A stretch of DNA of 41,361 nucleotides from Saccharothrix coeruleofusca (lineage in GTDB: Bacteria > Actinomycetota > Actinomycetes > Mycobacteriales > Pseudonocardiaceae). A program made the position numbers and the translations under genes. Position 1 is the first letter of the stretch. Each line of letters begins with the position of its first letter. Of the stretch, positions 7,366 through 16,422 are shown piece after piece. The notes under the pieces were generated by a model. It did not search any database. It had not been told where the DNA came from and saw only the letters and a program-made list of their open reading frames with translations. The DNA lies in the NCBI RefSeq assembly GCF_014648515.1, contig NZ_BMRG01000009.1:274-41634 (forward strand). Direction: 5' to 3'.

Positions 7366-8004
7366 TCAACCGCTCCGCCGGGTGGCGAGCCCGTCCAGCA
7401 CGATGCCGAGGTGCCGCTCGAACCGCCGATCGCCTTCGTCGTGGAGCCGCCCGGCCGCCTTGACCAGTGACGCGCCCTCGCCCAGCCAGACCTCGCGGTG
7501 GGCGACCGAGTACCGCGTCGGATCGGTCTCGGCGGCTTGGCGCTGTTCCTGCTCCTCGATGACGAAGCCGACGACGAACGCGGTGACCACGTCGGCGGCG
7601 TCTGCGGCGTCGGCGAGCCGCCAGCCGGACGCGATCCAGCGCTCGAACCACGGTTCCTTCATGCGGACCACGTCCGGGTCGGTGATCCGCGTGCCGCTGA
7701 AGGTGCGGGCACCGTCGCGGTGCAGCAGGTATTCCGCGCGCAGGACGCGGGCGTAGGCGGCGAGGTCTTCGCGCCAGTCCGCGCCGGGTGGCATCGCGGC
7801 GAGGGCGCCCACGACCCGGCGCATGACCTCGGTGGCCATCTCGTCGAGCAGTTCCTGCTTGTTGCGCACGTGCCAGTACAGGGCGGGCGCGCGGACGTCG
7901 AGCCGGGTGGCCAGCGCGCGGACGGTGAGGGCGTCCATGCCCTTGTCGTCGAGCAGTTCGAGCGCCGCCGCCACGATCCGCTCCCTGGTGAGGCCCTTGG
8001 TCAT
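7366..8004 (-). CDS. TetR-family repressor
   Basis: A 212-residue TetR protein. The N-terminal HTH is clear: LTRERIVAAALELLDDKG, ALTVRALATRLDVRAPALYW, HVRNKQELLDEM. The C-terminal ligand domain resembles the TetR/AcrR class that includes tetracycline repressors. The ATG at 8004 has AAGG eight bases before it; a GTG three codons upstream is possible. It is divergent from an FAD monooxygenase, with a perfect palindrome between them, so it very probably represses both genes and is released by the monooxygenase substrate or a similar compound. Confidence 0.93.
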   Translation of the reverse strand: MTKGLTRERIVAAALELLDDKGMDALTVRALATRLDVRAPALYWHVRNKQELLDEMATEVMRRVVGALAAMPPGADWREDLAAYARVLRAEYLLHRDGARTFSGTRITDPDVVRMKEPWFERWIASGWRLADAADAADVVTAFVVGFVIEEQEQRQAAETDPTRYSVAHREVWLGEGASLVKAAGRLHDEGDRRFERHLGIVLDGLATRRSG

Positions 8005-8045
8005 GGTTGACACCTTAACGGTGTTCAGGCACCCTGGCCGTGCCG

Positions 8046-8060
8046 CTTAACTTAGTTAAG
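8046..8060. promoter_or_regulatory. TetR operator palindrome
   Basis: CTTAACTTAGTTAAG is a perfect 15-bp inverted repeat in the gap between tetR and the monooxygenase. A related half-site, CACCTTAACGG, lies at about 8011-8021. The size and position are those of TetR-family operators controlling divergent genes. Confidence 0.8.
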
Positions 8061-8096
8061 GAGAGTCCGGTCGTCGTGACCGGAGGGGGAGCGATC

Positions 8097-9299
8097 ATGC
8101 GGAAGAGGGCACTGGTGGTCGGGCTCGGCATCGCGGGGATGTCCGCGGCGATCGGGCTGCGCCGGGCGGGGTGGACGCCGGTGATCGTCGAGCGGGCGCC
8201 CGAGCGCCGAACGGGCGGCTACTTCATCGCGCTGTTCCCGGAGGGCAGGCGGGCCGCGGTCGACCTGGGGGTCGTCGACCACCTGCACACCCGCACCCCG
8301 GAGTGGAAGCCGGACGGGAGCACGTGGGCGTTGACCCGCAGGGGCAGGCGGAAACCGGCTCCGAGGTTCCTGGACCAGCCCGACGGGCCCACGGCGGTGC
8401 TGCGCGGCGACATCGAGTCCGCGCTGTGGCGGAGCGTCGCGGGCGACGGCGTCGAGGTGCGCTTCGCCACCACCCCGGTCGCGATCACCGAGGGCGCTGC
8501 CGGGGTGGAGGTCCTGCTGGAGAGCGCCGACACCGGTGCGCGGTACCGGGAGGACTTCGACCTGGTCGTCGGCGCGGACGGGATGCGTTCGAGCGTGCGC
8601 CGGATCGCCTTCGGGCCGCACGAGGACTACCTGACGAAGTGGAACGCGATGATCTGCGCCTTCCAGTTGAAGGAGCAGGTGCCCTCCTTCGAGGCGAGCG
8701 ACAGCGTCGTCGACGCGCGCTCCAAGCGCGCGGTGTGGGTGTTCGGGTTCGCCGATCACGCGCCCACAACGCTGCTGACCTACCGCACCAAGGACATCCA
8801 GGAGCAGTTCACCGGGTCACGGGTCCAACGGCTGCGCTCGGTCTTCTCCGGGATGGACAGTCCCGTGGTGCGCCACGTCCTGGACTCCCTGGAGCAGACC
8901 GACGACTTCCTGTTCGACTCGGTGCACCAGGTCAGGATGCCGAAGTGGAGCGCGCGGCGGGTCGTGCTGGTGGGGGACGCGGCGTGGTGCATGAACCTCT
9001 ACTCGGGCATGGGCGCCACTTCCTCGCTGCGCGGCGGCGCGGCGCTGGGCGCGGCGTTGCGGGAGCACCCCCACGACCTCACCGCCGCCCTGGACGCCTG
9101 GGAGGCGGGATTGCGCCCCTTCATCACCAAGCACCAGCGCGCCGCCCGGCTCAAGCAGCAGATGTTCGTCCCGTCCAGCCGCAGGGCCGAGGTGCTGCGC
9201 TCGGCCGCCCTCGACCTGCTCCGCAAGGTCCACGACCGCCGGATCACGGCGGACACCACCGCACCGCGGGCCCCGGTCTCGTCCGGCACGACGCGGTGA
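8097..9299 (+). CDS. FAD-dependent aromatic-type monooxygenase
   Basis: A 400-residue flavoprotein monooxygenase of the PHBH/TetX type. The FAD motif VVGLGIAGMSAAIGL is at the N terminus, the NAD(P)H/FAD motif VVGADGMRSSVRR near residue 160, and the third FAD motif VVLVGDAAW near residue 295. There is no membrane segment or fused domain. The ATG at 8097 has GGAGGGGGAG upstream. The family hydroxylates aromatic or polyketide compounds; paired with TetR this could be a resistance enzyme that oxidises an antibiotic (inference), but no residue I can see fixes the substrate. Confidence 0.92.
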   Translation: MRKRALVVGLGIAGMSAAIGLRRAGWTPVIVERAPERRTGGYFIALFPEGRRAAVDLGVVDHLHTRTPEWKPDGSTWALTRRGRRKPAPRFLDQPDGPTAVLRGDIESALWRSVAGDGVEVRFATTPVAITEGAAGVEVLLESADTGARYREDFDLVVGADGMRSSVRRIAFGPHEDYLTKWNAMICAFQLKEQVPSFEASDSVVDARSKRAVWVFGFADHAPTTLLTYRTKDIQEQFTGSRVQRLRSVFSGMDSPVVRHVLDSLEQTDDFLFDSVHQVRMPKWSARRVVLVGDAAWCMNLYSGMGATSSLRGGAALGAALREHPHDLTAALDAWEAGLRPFITKHQRAARLKQQMFVPSSRRAEVLRSAALDLLRKVHDRRITADTTAPRAPVSSGTTR

Positions 9300-9344
9300 C
9301 GACGGTGCCCGCGTCGTGCCGGACGGGATCGCGCCCCCGCCGGA

Positions 9345-10079
9345 CTACCCGGCGTCGGCGGTGCGCAGGGTCTGGATGTGGGTGGTGCGCTCGCCGGTGT
9401 GCGGGTCGCGGCCGTGCCAGCAGCGGTAGTTGTCGAGCACGAGGATGTCGCCTTCCTCCAGGGTGAAGCGGGGCAGGGCGGGGTGGACGCGGGCGACCGC
9501 GTCGTCGAAGCGGGCGAGCATGGCGGTGACGCGCTCGGCGTCCGGGTCCCGGTGCAGCGGCACGGCGCCGTCGGTGCGGCGGGTGATGCGCCTGCCGGTG
9601 CGGGTGTGCTCGATGTGCCTGCCGACCCTGGGCGTGGCGGGCAGCCCGCGCGTGCCCGCCCAGCGGCCGTAGAGGTCCACGTCGCTGTCGGCCAGGAACG
9701 CCCGCAGGTCCGGCGGCAGCGAGTCGGTGAAGGCGTGGGCGTCGAGGGCGAACGACTCGCCCCCGCTGGGCGCCTGCCGGGCGAGCATGACCAGGACGTG
9801 GTCCTCGTCGGGGTGGCGGCGTCGGGTGGGGGTGCCCGCGACGTCGACGACCACGTCGAAGCTGTCGGCGTGCAGCGGCACCAGGCCGCCGTCCACCGAG
9901 TGCCGGGTCCGGTGGGGGTACAGCTCGCGCAGACGGGTGCCGAACAGCAGGGCCGCGGCCACGGTCAGCGAATCGGGCACGGCGGGCAGCCCGGACAGCA
10001 CCACCGCCCCCGCCTCGGCCAGCAGCCGCCGAGCGCGGGGGTCGGCGGCGTCGACGCGGTCGGGGACGATGCCGGTCAC
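9345..10079 (-). CDS. Fe(II)/2-oxoglutarate dioxygenase, TauD/TfdA-like
   Basis: A 244-residue enzyme. The iron triad is visible as His70 and Asp72 in VPLHADSF, and His222 in CWHGRD; Arg231 or Arg239 near the C terminus can bind 2-oxoglutarate. It is shorter than TauD itself but close to TauD-like enzymes in natural-product clusters that hydroxylate amino acids. Its GTG overlaps the stop of the MFS gene (GTGA), so the two are translationally coupled behind the Zur-type box at 11333. A role in tailoring a zinc-binding small molecule is inferred from that context. Confidence 0.85.
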   Translation of the reverse strand: MTGIVPDRVDAADPRARRLLAEAGAVVLSGLPAVPDSLTVAAALLFGTRLRELYPHRTRHSVDGGLVPLHADSFDVVVDVAGTPTRRRHPDEDHVLVMLARQAPSGGESFALDAHAFTDSLPPDLRAFLADSDVDLYGRWAGTRGLPATPRVGRHIEHTRTGRRITRRTDGAVPLHRDPDAERVTAMLARFDDAVARVHPALPRFTLEEGDILVLDNYRCWHGRDPHTGERTTHIQTLRTADAG

Positions 10080-11299
10080 CGGGCGGTCCCGAACCCGCGC
10101 GAGGAGGGCACGAGCGCGGCGGCGGCCGGAGCGGCGAAGCAGACCACCGCGCACGCGGCCAGCACCGGTCCCGCGCCGAAGTGGTCGATCGCCGGGGCGA
10201 TCAGGGCCAGGCCCGCCGGGGCCAGGCCGTAGGAGAGCAGGAAGTCCAATGAGGACACCCGAGCCAGCATCCGGGGGTCCACCTCCCGCTGGGTCGCGGT
10301 GAACCACGGCACGTTGAACAGCTCGATGCCCACGCCCGCCAGCACGTAGGCGGCCAGGATCGCGGTGGCGGGCGCGGGCACCAGCAGGCTCAGCGGGGCG
10401 AACCCGTAGCAGGCCAGTCCGGCGAGCGCGGCCCACCCCTGGTGGCGGGGCTTCCAGCGGGCCATGAGCAGCGCGCCGAGCAGGGCACCGACGGTGTAGG
10501 CGGTCAGCGCGGCGGCCAGCACGGCCTCGGTGCCGTACCGGTCGCGGCTCACCAGCGGCAGCACCACGCCGGTGGCGGAGTAGCCGGTGGCGATCACCGC
10601 GGTCAGCGCGCCCAGACCGGCCAGGAACCAGGGGTGCCTGCGGGCTTCGCGGATGCCGTCGAGGAAGTCGGCGGTGAAGCGGGTCCGCGCGCCGGGCACC
10701 GGCGCCCGGTCGGCTCCGGCGGGTGGGATCAGCGCGGCGCCCAGCCAGAGCACGCCGGTGGCGACGAGCAGGACCGGGGTGTCGACGACCACGGCGAGCA
10801 GCGCGGTCACGCCGGGGGCGACCAGGGTGGTGACCCGCACCGAGAGGGTCAGCGCGGCGTTGGCCCGCTGGCGCTGGTGCTCGGCCACGACCTCGGCGGT
10901 CAGCGCCTGGAACGCCGGGCGGCAGGCGCCCTGCCCGGCGCCGACGACCGCCGCCGCGGTGGCCATCAGCACCAGCGAGCGCCCCATGCCCATGGCGATC
11001 ACCGGGGCGGCCACCCCCGCGACCAGACCCGCCCACAGCACGACCGCGCGGCGGGAGTGCCGGTCGGCCAGCACCCCGGCCACCGGGACGGCGGCGAGGA
11101 AACCGGCCGTGCGGGCGGCCAGGACCACGCCCAGCTCGACCGCGGTGATCGACCGCTCCAGCACCGCCAGGCCGAGGACGAACGGCAGCGCCCACGTGGC
11201 GATGCCGGAGGCGGTGCTGCCCGTCCAGAGCCGGAGGAAGGACGGGCTTCGGAACACCGATGCCGACTGGTGCTCGGCCGGTGCGACGTCGTGCACCAC
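10076..11299 (-). CDS. MFS transporter, probable exporter
   Basis: A 407-residue membrane protein with about twelve hydrophobic segments and the MFS loop motif GVLADRHSRRAVV between helices 2 and 3. It resembles drug or siderophore exporters of the EntS/MFS_3 type. The start is a GTG at 11299 or 11296. It is the first gene of a two-gene unit with the TauD-like dioxygenase and starts next to a Zur-type box shared with a FecBCD-like importer. Export of a metallophore that the importer recovers is an attractive but unproven reading. Confidence 0.85.
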   Translation of the reverse strand: MVHDVAPAEHQSASVFRSPSFLRLWTGSTASGIATWALPFVLGLAVLERSITAVELGVVLAARTAGFLAAVPVAGVLADRHSRRAVVLWAGLVAGVAAPVIAMGMGRSLVLMATAAAVVGAGQGACRPAFQALTAEVVAEHQRQRANAALTLSVRVTTLVAPGVTALLAVVVDTPVLLVATGVLWLGAALIPPAGADRAPVPGARTRFTADFLDGIREARRHPWFLAGLGALTAVIATGYSATGVVLPLVSRDRYGTEAVLAAALTAYTVGALLGALLMARWKPRHQGWAALAGLACYGFAPLSLLVPAPATAILAAYVLAGVGIELFNVPWFTATQREVDPRMLARVSSLDFLLSYGLAPAGLALIAPAIDHFGAGPVLAACAVVCFAAPAAAALVPSSRGFGTAR

Positions 11300-11327
11300 G
11301 CGGACTTCCCTTCGCCGAGGGCTTGAT

Positions 11328-11356
11328 TTGGCAATGATTATCGTTCAGGGTAGCGG
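11328..11356. promoter_or_regulatory. Zur-type box and divergent promoter
   Basis: AATGATTATCGTT at 11333-11345 is a 6-1-6 near-palindrome matching the other seven boxes in the island and the general form of actinobacterial Zur boxes. On the plus strand TTGGCA (11328-11333) and TAGCGG (11351-11356), 17 bp apart, would place the box inside the spacer of the substrate-binding protein's promoter. It also lies 34 bases before the MFS start, so one site can control both directions. Confidence 0.75.
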
Positions 11357-11383
11357 TGCCGCTTTCGAGGTGTGGAGGGGACC

Positions 11384-12391
11384 GTGTCGCGCCCAACGTC
11401 GCGCTCAGCTCGCCTGGTGTCCGTGCTCGCCGCCGCGATCGTGGCCGCCGCGTGCGCCACACCGCAGGACTCCGCGGGCACCGCCGCGCCGTCCGGCGCG
11501 GTCGAGATCGAGAGCTGCGGGAAGCGGCTGGCCTTCGCCGACGCGCCGCGGCGGGTGGTGGCGCTGGACCAGTCGTCCACCGAGACGCTGCTGGCGCTGG
11601 GCGTGGGCGACCGGGTGGTCGGCACGGCCAACCTCAAGACCGAGGTGGCCCCGGAGCACGCCGAGGCGTACGCGAAGATCCCCGTGCTCTCGCCGAAGGT
11701 GCTCACCGCCGAACCGCTGCGCGCGGCCAACCCGGACCTGGTGGTGGCCTCGTTCAAGGAGCTGTTCACCGCCGACCGCGCGGGCACGCGCGACGAGCTG
11801 GAGCAGCTGGGGGTGCCGACCTTCGTCAGCGCGGTCAACTGCCCCGACGGTCGCACCGAGCCGTTCGAGCGGCTGTTCCGCGACTTCACCGACCTGGGGG
11901 AGGTGCTGGGCGTGCCGGACCGCGCCGAGCGGCTGGTGTCCGAGCAGCGCGCGATCGTGGAGCAGGTCCGCGCCGCGGGGGAGCGGCGCCCGGAGGGCAT
12001 CGAGGTCGCCTGGGTGTACTCGGTGTTCAACGGAATGCCCTACGTGGCGGGCGGGACCGGCATGGCCGACCACATGAGCGAGCTGGCGGGCGTGCGCAAC
12101 GTCTTCGCCGACGTGGACCAGGAGTGGCCGGAGGTGTCCTGGGACGAGCTGGCCAAGCGGGAACCCGACGTGATCGTGGTCGGCGACCTGTCCGAGCGCG
12201 GCAACCCCGGTGACAGCGCCGGGGAGAAGCTGGCGATGATGCGGGAGCACCCGGCGGTGTCGCAGCTGGCGGCCGTGCGCGACGGGAAGGTCGTCGAGCT
12301 GTCCGGCATCGAGATGGACCCCTCGGTGCGCACGGTCAACGCGCTGCGCGCGTTCTCCGCCGGGCTCGACGAGATCGCCGCCCGTGGCTGA
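11384..12391 (+). CDS. lipoprotein substrate-binding protein, BtuF/FepB type
   Basis: A 335-residue lipoprotein: the signal ends in VAAACA (lipidated Cys24). The rest is a Peripla_BP_2-type metal-chelate-binding protein (RRVVALDQSSTETLLALGVG, NPDLVVASF, KREPDVIVV). Two Cys (IESCGKRLAF and SAVNCPDG) could form a disulphide. I chose GTG 11384 because GGAGGGG lies 3-4 bases upstream; a GTG at 11372 has none. It begins a three-gene importer with overlapping genes and has a Zur-type box upstream. The family binds complexed metals (siderophores, haem, cobalamin), so here a zinc-metallophore complex is likely. Confidence 0.9.
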   Translation: MSRPTSRSARLVSVLAAAIVAAACATPQDSAGTAAPSGAVEIESCGKRLAFADAPRRVVALDQSSTETLLALGVGDRVVGTANLKTEVAPEHAEAYAKIPVLSPKVLTAEPLRAANPDLVVASFKELFTADRAGTRDELEQLGVPTFVSAVNCPDGRTEPFERLFRDFTDLGEVLGVPDRAERLVSEQRAIVEQVRAAGERRPEGIEVAWVYSVFNGMPYVAGGTGMADHMSELAGVRNVFADVDQEWPEVSWDELAKREPDVIVVGDLSERGNPGDSAGEKLAMMREHPAVSQLAAVRDGKVVELSGIEMDPSVRTVNALRAFSAGLDEIAARG

Positions 12392-13474
12392 TCCCGCCGC
12401 ACTCCTGGACCCGGCGGTCGAGCCCGTCGTCACGGCGACCGGCCCGACCGCCGGGCCGAGTGGCGCGGGTGGACGTCGCCTGGTCGTGGTCGTGCTCGGC
12501 CTGCTCGTGCTGGCGGTGTCCCTGGTGGCCGCCGTGCGCGTGGGCATCGGCGGCGGCATCGGCTGGGCCGAGATCGGCCGCTCGGTCGGCACGCGGTTCG
12601 GGCTGCCGGTGCCGCCGCTGCCCCGGCTGACCGACTCGCTGATCTGGGACCTGCGCGTGCCCCGCGTGCTGCTGGCCGCGCTGGTCGGCGCGGCGCTGGC
12701 GGTCTGCGGGGCGGCGCTGCAGAGCGTCACCCGCAACGCGCTGGCCGACCCCTACCTGCTCGGCGTGTCCTCCGGCGCGTCCACCGGCGCGGTGGTCGTG
12801 GTCGTGGTCGGCTTCGCGGGCTCCCAGCTGGGCATGACCGGCGGGGCCTTCCTCGGGGCGCTGGTGTCCTTCGCGCTGCTGATGCTCCTGCTGCGCCGCC
12901 GGGGCCTGGACTCGGTGCGCATAGTGCTGACCGGGGTCGTGGTCGGGCAGCTGTTCACCGCCCTGACCTCGCTGATCCTGATGGCGACCGGCGACGCGGA
13001 CAGCACGCGCGCGCTGACCCACTGGCTGCTCGGGTCGCTGGCCCCGGCCCGCTGGCAGTCGGTGGTGGTGTGCGCCGTCGCCTGCGCCGTCGGGCTGCTG
13101 CTGATCTGGCTGTGCTCGTCGGCACTGGACGGGTTGGCCTTCGGCGCCGATACCGCCGCCTCGCTGGGCGTGGACGTGCGCGCGGTGCGGGTGGTGGTGT
13201 TGGTGACCACCTCGCTGATGACCGCCGTCGCCGTGGCGGCGGTGGGGGCCATCGGGTTCGTGGGGCTGATCGTGCCGCACGGCGTGCGGTTCCTGGTCGG
13301 GCCGCTGCACCGGGTCCTGCTGCCGGTGTCCGCGGTCGTGGGCGCGGTCTTCCTGGTGTGGACCGACGCCCTGGCGCGCATGGCCTTCGCCCCGCTGGAG
13401 GTGCCGGTGGGCGTGTTCACCGCCCTGCTCGGCGTCCCGCTGTTCCTGGTGATCCTGCGACGGCGGGGAGAGCT

Positions 13475-13478
<4 letters not shown>
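12384..13478 (+). CDS. FecCD-type ABC transporter permease
   Basis: A 364-residue membrane protein of the BtuC/FecCD class, with about ten hydrophobic segments. Family signatures include WDLRVPRVLLAALVGAALAV, NALADPYLLGVSSGAS, GAIGFVGLIVPHGVRFL and the C-terminal VPVGVFTALLGVPLFLVIL. The N terminus has a 35-residue polar extension. Its GTG overlaps the end of the substrate-binding gene by 8 bases. A single permease gene suggests a homodimeric channel. Confidence 0.94.
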
Positions 13479-14242
<764 letters not shown>

Positions 14243-14288
14243 GCCGTCGAGCGGCGACGAGGGACGGTCGGGGAGGCGGGCACGCGGG

Positions 14289-14723
14289 TCACGCCGGGGC
14301 CGCGCCGACGCAGAACTCGTTGCCCTCCGGGTCGGCCATCACCACGTGGTGTCCCTCGAACTCCTCCAGCACGCTCCCGCCCGCCAGCACCAGACGCTCG
14401 GCTTCCGCCTTGATCCGCGCCCACCGCTCGTCGGGACTGCCCTGTCCCGGCACTCGGATGTCGATGTGGAGTCGGTTCTTCGCCGTCTTGGGCTCGGGGA
14501 CCTTGAGGATGCAGAGCCGGGGACCTACGCCGTCAGGGTCGCAGAGCCAGGCGCCGTCGTCCGCGGACTCGCCCTCCGGCAGGCCGAACTGCGCGAGCCA
14601 CTGCTCGCGCGTGGCGAACGGAGCAGGTGGTGGTTCGTCGACATAGCCCAGTGCCGTCTTCCAGAACGCGGCGAGGAGCTGCGCGTCCGCGCAATCAAGC
14701 GTCAGATCGATTCCGGCTGCCAC
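14289..14723 (-). CDS. VOC-superfamily (glyoxalase-like) protein
   Basis: A 144-residue protein of the glyoxalase/bleomycin-resistance fold. The segments LTLDCADAQLLAAFWKTALG, RLHIDIRV and GHHVVMADPEGNEFCVG are typical of the small VOC proteins common in actinobacteria. A single copy of the double beta-alpha-beta-beta-beta unit fits the length. The function is unknown; it may bind a small molecule or metal. It has no Zur-type box and probably is not part of the island's zinc response. Confidence 0.85.
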   Translation of the reverse strand: MAAGIDLTLDCADAQLLAAFWKTALGYVDEPPPAPFATREQWLAQFGLPEGESADDGAWLCDPDGVGPRLCILKVPEPKTAKNRLHIDIRVPGQGSPDERWARIKAEAERLVLAGGSVLEEFEGHHVVMADPEGNEFCVGAAPA

Positions 14724-14866
14724 GGCAGGACCGTACCGCGCACGTCTGACGGCCGAGCTCGTGATCAGAGGAGCGATCGAGCCGGCGCAACCCCGGTCGC
14801 GGGGGTACTCGCGCCCGGTGCTGATCGGCCCTGGCTGATCACCGCGAGGTGAACGCGCTTGAGCCC

Positions 14867-14903
14867 GAGTCCCGGCACCACCGGCTGGGCGGTGCCGGGA
14901 CTC
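14867..14903 (-). terminator. hairpin after the small anchor-domain genes
   Basis: A perfect 13-bp stem, GAGTCCCGGCACC paired with GGTGCCGGGACTC, with an 11-base loop, starting 8 bases beyond the stop codon at 14911. There is no strong T-run, as usual in high-GC actinobacteria. The rest of 14724-14866 shows no feature. Confidence 0.7.
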
Positions 14904-14910
14904 CGGTCGA

Positions 14911-15546
14911 TCAGGGCTGGACGGTGAAGGTGTAGCTCTTCAGGCCGCTGGTGAGCGCGCCGCCGGTGGCGCCGGTGGCGGTGACCTCGAAGGTGGCGGT
15001 GTAGGTGCCCGCCGCCTCGAACGCCCAGTTGGCGTGGGCGTGGCCGCCGATGGCCAGCGCGCGGCTGTCGGGCAGGCCGTTGCCGCTGTCGAACCACACG
15101 CTCACGGACCCGCCGAAGCCGGTGGTGTAGACGCTGAAGTCGGCGGGCCCGGTGACCGAGACGAGCTTCACGGTCAGCGAGTTGTTCAGCAGCACGCCGG
15201 TGGGGACGCCCGCGGTGTCGAAGCCGGGCCACAGGACGCCGTTGACCTGGCTCTGGGGCAGGACCCAGAAGGTCGACCCCGGTGCGCCGAGGAAGGCGTA
15301 GGCGCTGCTGGAGGGCACGGTGGACTTGCTCGCCGGGACGGCGTTGAGCGTCACCGCGGACGGGTCGCGGTCGACGGCGGGGGAGACGGTGCCGTCGCGC
15401 AGGTCGAGGGTGAGCGCGCTGCCGGTCCAGTCGACGTCGATGACGTCGACGTGGCCGGAGGAGAGGGTGGTGGCCGCGTGGGCGGTGCCCGTCGGGAGCA
15501 GGGCGAGCGCGGCGACGAGTGCGGCGGCGGAGAGGCGGGTGCTCAT
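14911..15546 (-). CDS. secreted single-domain choice-of-anchor-M type protein
   Basis: A 211-residue protein: signal peptide ending TAHA (about residue 24), then one copy of the actinobacterial surface-anchored domain. The domain starts LSSGHVDVIDVDW (His32), has YAFLGAPGSTFWVLPQSQ in the middle and ends GGHAHANWAFEAAGTYT (His169, His171). There is no membrane anchor or sorting signal after the domain, so it should be released or held by other wall proteins. Its ATG overlaps the stop of the preceding paralogue (ATGA), making a two-gene unit behind a Zur-type box. The three His I point to are conserved in all repeats in the window and could bind zinc (inference). Confidence 0.85.
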   Translation of the reverse strand: MSTRLSAAALVAALALLPTGTAHAATTLSSGHVDVIDVDWTGSALTLDLRDGTVSPAVDRDPSAVTLNAVPASKSTVPSSSAYAFLGAPGSTFWVLPQSQVNGVLWPGFDTAGVPTGVLLNNSLTVKLVSVTGPADFSVYTTGFGGSVSVWFDSGNGLPDSRALAIGGHAHANWAFEAAGTYTATFEVTATGATGGALTSGLKSYTFTVQP

Positions 15547-16190
15547 CGGTTCACCTTGAAGCGGTAGGTGGCGGGCTCGGACACGACCCGCTCGCCGGTG
15601 GTGGCGAGCGTGCCCGCGGCGCGGACGGTGATGGTGTAGTAGCCGGGCGCCTCGAACGCCCAGTTGGCGTGCTGGTGGCCGCCGGGGGTCAGCGCCAACC
15701 GGTCGGGCAGGCCGTTGCCGCTGTCCACCAGCACGCTCGGGGCGCCGACCGCGTCGGTGGTGAAGATGCTGAAGTCGCCGGGGCCGTGGACGCGGGTGAC
15801 GTTCAGGCGCAGCGAGCCGTCGACGAAGACGTCGGGTTCGACCTCCTCGGCGGCGATGCCCGGCCACAGCAGGCCGGTGTCCTCGACCTCGGGCAGCACC
15901 CAGACCGGCCTGCCCGGCGCGCCGAGGAAGGCGTAGGCGGGGTCCGCGGGCACGGTGGTCCTCGCCTGGGACTTGGCGACCAGGAGGACCTCGGCTGGGG
16001 AGTACTCGGCCTCGGCGGCCTCGTCGTGGACGTGCAGGTCGAACGCGCCGTCCTCGTAGGCGACGCCGAAGACGTCGACGTGGCCGGTGTCGATCGTGAC
16101 CACCGGGGCGGCGGTGGCGGACGCCGCGACGACGCCGGACAGGCCGGCCGTCGCGGCGAGGAGCAGGGCGATGCGTGCAGTCGTGCGCAC
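15543..16190 (-). CDS. secreted single-domain choice-of-anchor-M type protein
   Basis: A 215-residue paralogue of the next gene. The GTG at 16190 gives a clean signal peptide, MRTTARIALLLAATAGLSG, ending SATA; the longer frame upstream adds a Pro/His-rich stretch not typical of a secreted protein. The single domain begins IDTGHVDVFGVAYEDG, contains YAFLGAPGRPVWVLPEVE, and ends GGHQHANWAFEAPGYYTI. It has no C-terminal anchor. A Zur-type box lies about 60 bases upstream, so both small proteins should be induced by zinc lack together with the large operon on the other strand. Confidence 0.85.
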   Translation of the reverse strand: MRTTARIALLLAATAGLSGVVAASATAAPVVTIDTGHVDVFGVAYEDGAFDLHVHDEAAEAEYSPAEVLLVAKSQARTTVPADPAYAFLGAPGRPVWVLPEVEDTGLLWPGIAAEEVEPDVFVDGSLRLNVTRVHGPGDFSIFTTDAVGAPSVLVDSGNGLPDRLALTPGGHQHANWAFEAPGYYTITVRAAGTLATTGERVVSEPATYRFKVNR

Positions 16191-16251
16191 TGTGGGTGCA
16201 CTCCAATCGTGCGGTGGCGCGGCCGGGTGGGGCCGCCACGGGAGCATTACA

Positions 16252-16264
16252 CATGATTATCGTT
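16252..16264 (-). promoter_or_regulatory. Zur-type box for the small anchor-domain genes
   Basis: CATGATTATCGTT differs from the box at 11333 by one base (C for A at the first position). It lies 62 bases upstream of the minus-strand GTG at 16190. The position and match to seven other boxes support a repressor site; the exact promoter hexamers are not clear. Confidence 0.7.
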
Positions 16265-16343
16265 TCCAATACGGCTGAACGGAGCACTTCCTCCGGCGCG
16301 TGGCGCACGGTGCGCCCGGCGGGGGCGGGCTCCGTTCGGCCCA

Positions 16344-16372
16344 TTGAAAACGGTTGTCGTTTGTATTAGTTT
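16344..16372 (+). promoter_or_regulatory. Zur-type box and promoter of the anchored-repeat ABC operon
   Basis: AACGGTTGTCGTT at 16349-16361 fills the spacer between TTGAAA (16344-16349) and TAGTTT (16367-16372), 17 bp apart. Binding of Zur here would block RNA polymerase directly. The gap of about 90 bases between this box and the one at 16252 lets the divergent units be controlled separately. Confidence 0.7.
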
Positions 16373-16422
16373 CGCGGTGCCCCGCCGGTCCGGCGAACGG
16401 GCGACTGGAGGTTGGAGAGCAG

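Noticed and set aside
10080-11462. An upstream extension of the TauD-like gene into a 705-codon protein
   Set aside because: The extension is antiphase to the clear MFS gene and is Arg/Gly-rich; the GTGA overlap at 10076-10079 is the natural start.
15547-16344. Extension of the 14911 protein to a 477-codon fusion
   Set aside because: The extra part is the wrong frame of the paralogue at 15543; the signal peptide at 15546 defines the real N terminus.
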